Positions 4,887-5,189 of a stretch of DNA of 5,189 bases are shown piece after piece. The stretch is from Campylobacteraceae bacterium (GTDB lineage: Bacteria > Campylobacterota > Campylobacteria > Campylobacterales > JALSKU01): the NCBI GenBank assembly GCA_015488975.1, contig WFMT01000224.1:1-5189 (forward strand). Reading direction: 5' to 3'. The first letter of the stretch is position 1. Each line of letters begins with the position of its first letter. The notes under the pieces are model-generated. The model saw nothing but the letters and a program-made list of their open reading frames with translations, was not told where the DNA came from and searched no databases. A program made the position numbers and the translations under genes.

Positions 4887-5189
4887 ATGTTTGAAGTTGT
4901 TATAGGTTTGGAAGTACATATTCAGTTAAATACAAAAACCAAGATATTTTGTTCTTGCCCTACATCATTTGGGGAAGAGGCAAATAAAAATGTTTGTCCT
5001 GTTTGTTTGGGGCTTCCTGGAGCACTCCCCGTTTTAAATATAGAAGCTGTAAAAAAAGCTATCAATTTTGGCAATGCTGTAAATGCAACTGTACATAAAA
5101 AGTCTATATTCAATAGAAAAAACTACTTTTATCCGGATTTGCCAAAAGGTTATCAAATAAGTCAATTTGAAATACCGATAGTTGAAGGC
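4887..5189 (+). CDS. gatB: Asp-tRNA(Asn)/Glu-tRNA(Gln) amidotransferase subunit B, N-terminal part (truncated by window)
   Basis: GatB is the tRNA-binding kinase subunit of GatCAB, which amidates mischarged Glu-tRNA(Gln) and Asp-tRNA(Asn) in the cytoplasm using ammonia delivered from GatA. The first 101 codons are visible and open to the window edge. They contain the family N-terminus VVIGLEVHIQLNTKTKIFC (4-22), NVCPVCLGLPGALPVLN (35-51) and RKNYFYPDLPKGYQISQFE, the catalytic cradle motif. C22, C24, C37 and C40 form the CxC...CxxC zinc site found in many GatB proteins. The ATG at 4887 has AAAGG at 4876-4880, six bases upstream. gatA and gatC are not in view, which is usual in this phylum, where gat genes are scattered. 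The gene is preceded by about 200 non-coding bases with two inverted repeats. Confidence 0.97.
   Translation, partial: MFEVVIGLEVHIQLNTKTKIFCSCPTSFGEEANKNVCPVCLGLPGALPVLNIEAVKKAINFGNAVNATVHKKSIFNRKNYFYPDLPKGYQISQFEIPIVEG

Noticed and set aside
4922..5113. Open frame on the minus strand inside gatB
   Set aside because: Antisense to the highly conserved GatB N-terminus.

Overview
The window is AT-rich, mostly plus-strand bacterial DNA. Its gene content points to a Campylobacterota (Epsilonproteobacteria) genome, probably of a Sulfurimonas-like free-living type. The reasons are an atpB standing apart from the rest of the ATP synthase genes and followed by a small membrane protein gene, a flagellar flgK end, a DUF2400/TIGR02757 gene, and a gatB with the usual four cysteines. 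The genus is inferred from family knowledge, not from a database search.

Layout: 1-726 is the 3' part of flgK (flagellar hook-filament junction protein), containing an in-frame 24-bp tandem duplication. 760-1569 encodes a DppC/OppC-type ABC permease without a DppB-type partner in view. It overlaps a TTG-started DUF2400/TIGR02757 gene (1559-2308). A gene-free stretch (2309-2557) holds a MITE-like element with 25-bp terminal inverted repeats, about 172 bp long and possibly flanked by a TTA duplication. atpB (2558-3244) and a small two-helix membrane protein gene (3244-3507) follow with a 1-nt stop/start overlap. Two GTG-started, exported Lcl_C/DUF1566 proteins lie in tandem (3579-4166 and 4248-4682), the first behind a good sigma-70-type promoter. 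A long imperfect hairpin (4691-4752) follows the second, and the 5' end of gatB (4887-5189) runs off the window.

The genes belong to unrelated systems: motility, peptide or metal transport, energy coupling, surface or secreted proteins, and tRNA-dependent amidation. Only permease/DUF2400 and atpB/small membrane protein look translationally coupled. No complete novel system is evident. The most unusual signals are non-coding: the MITE-like element just upstream of the atpB promoter, and an apparent resemblance between its ends and the arms of the hairpin upstream of gatB. Secondary points are the lost EAA signature in the permease, the DUF1566 pair (a fold used by diversity-generating retroelements elsewhere), and the flgK micro-duplication.
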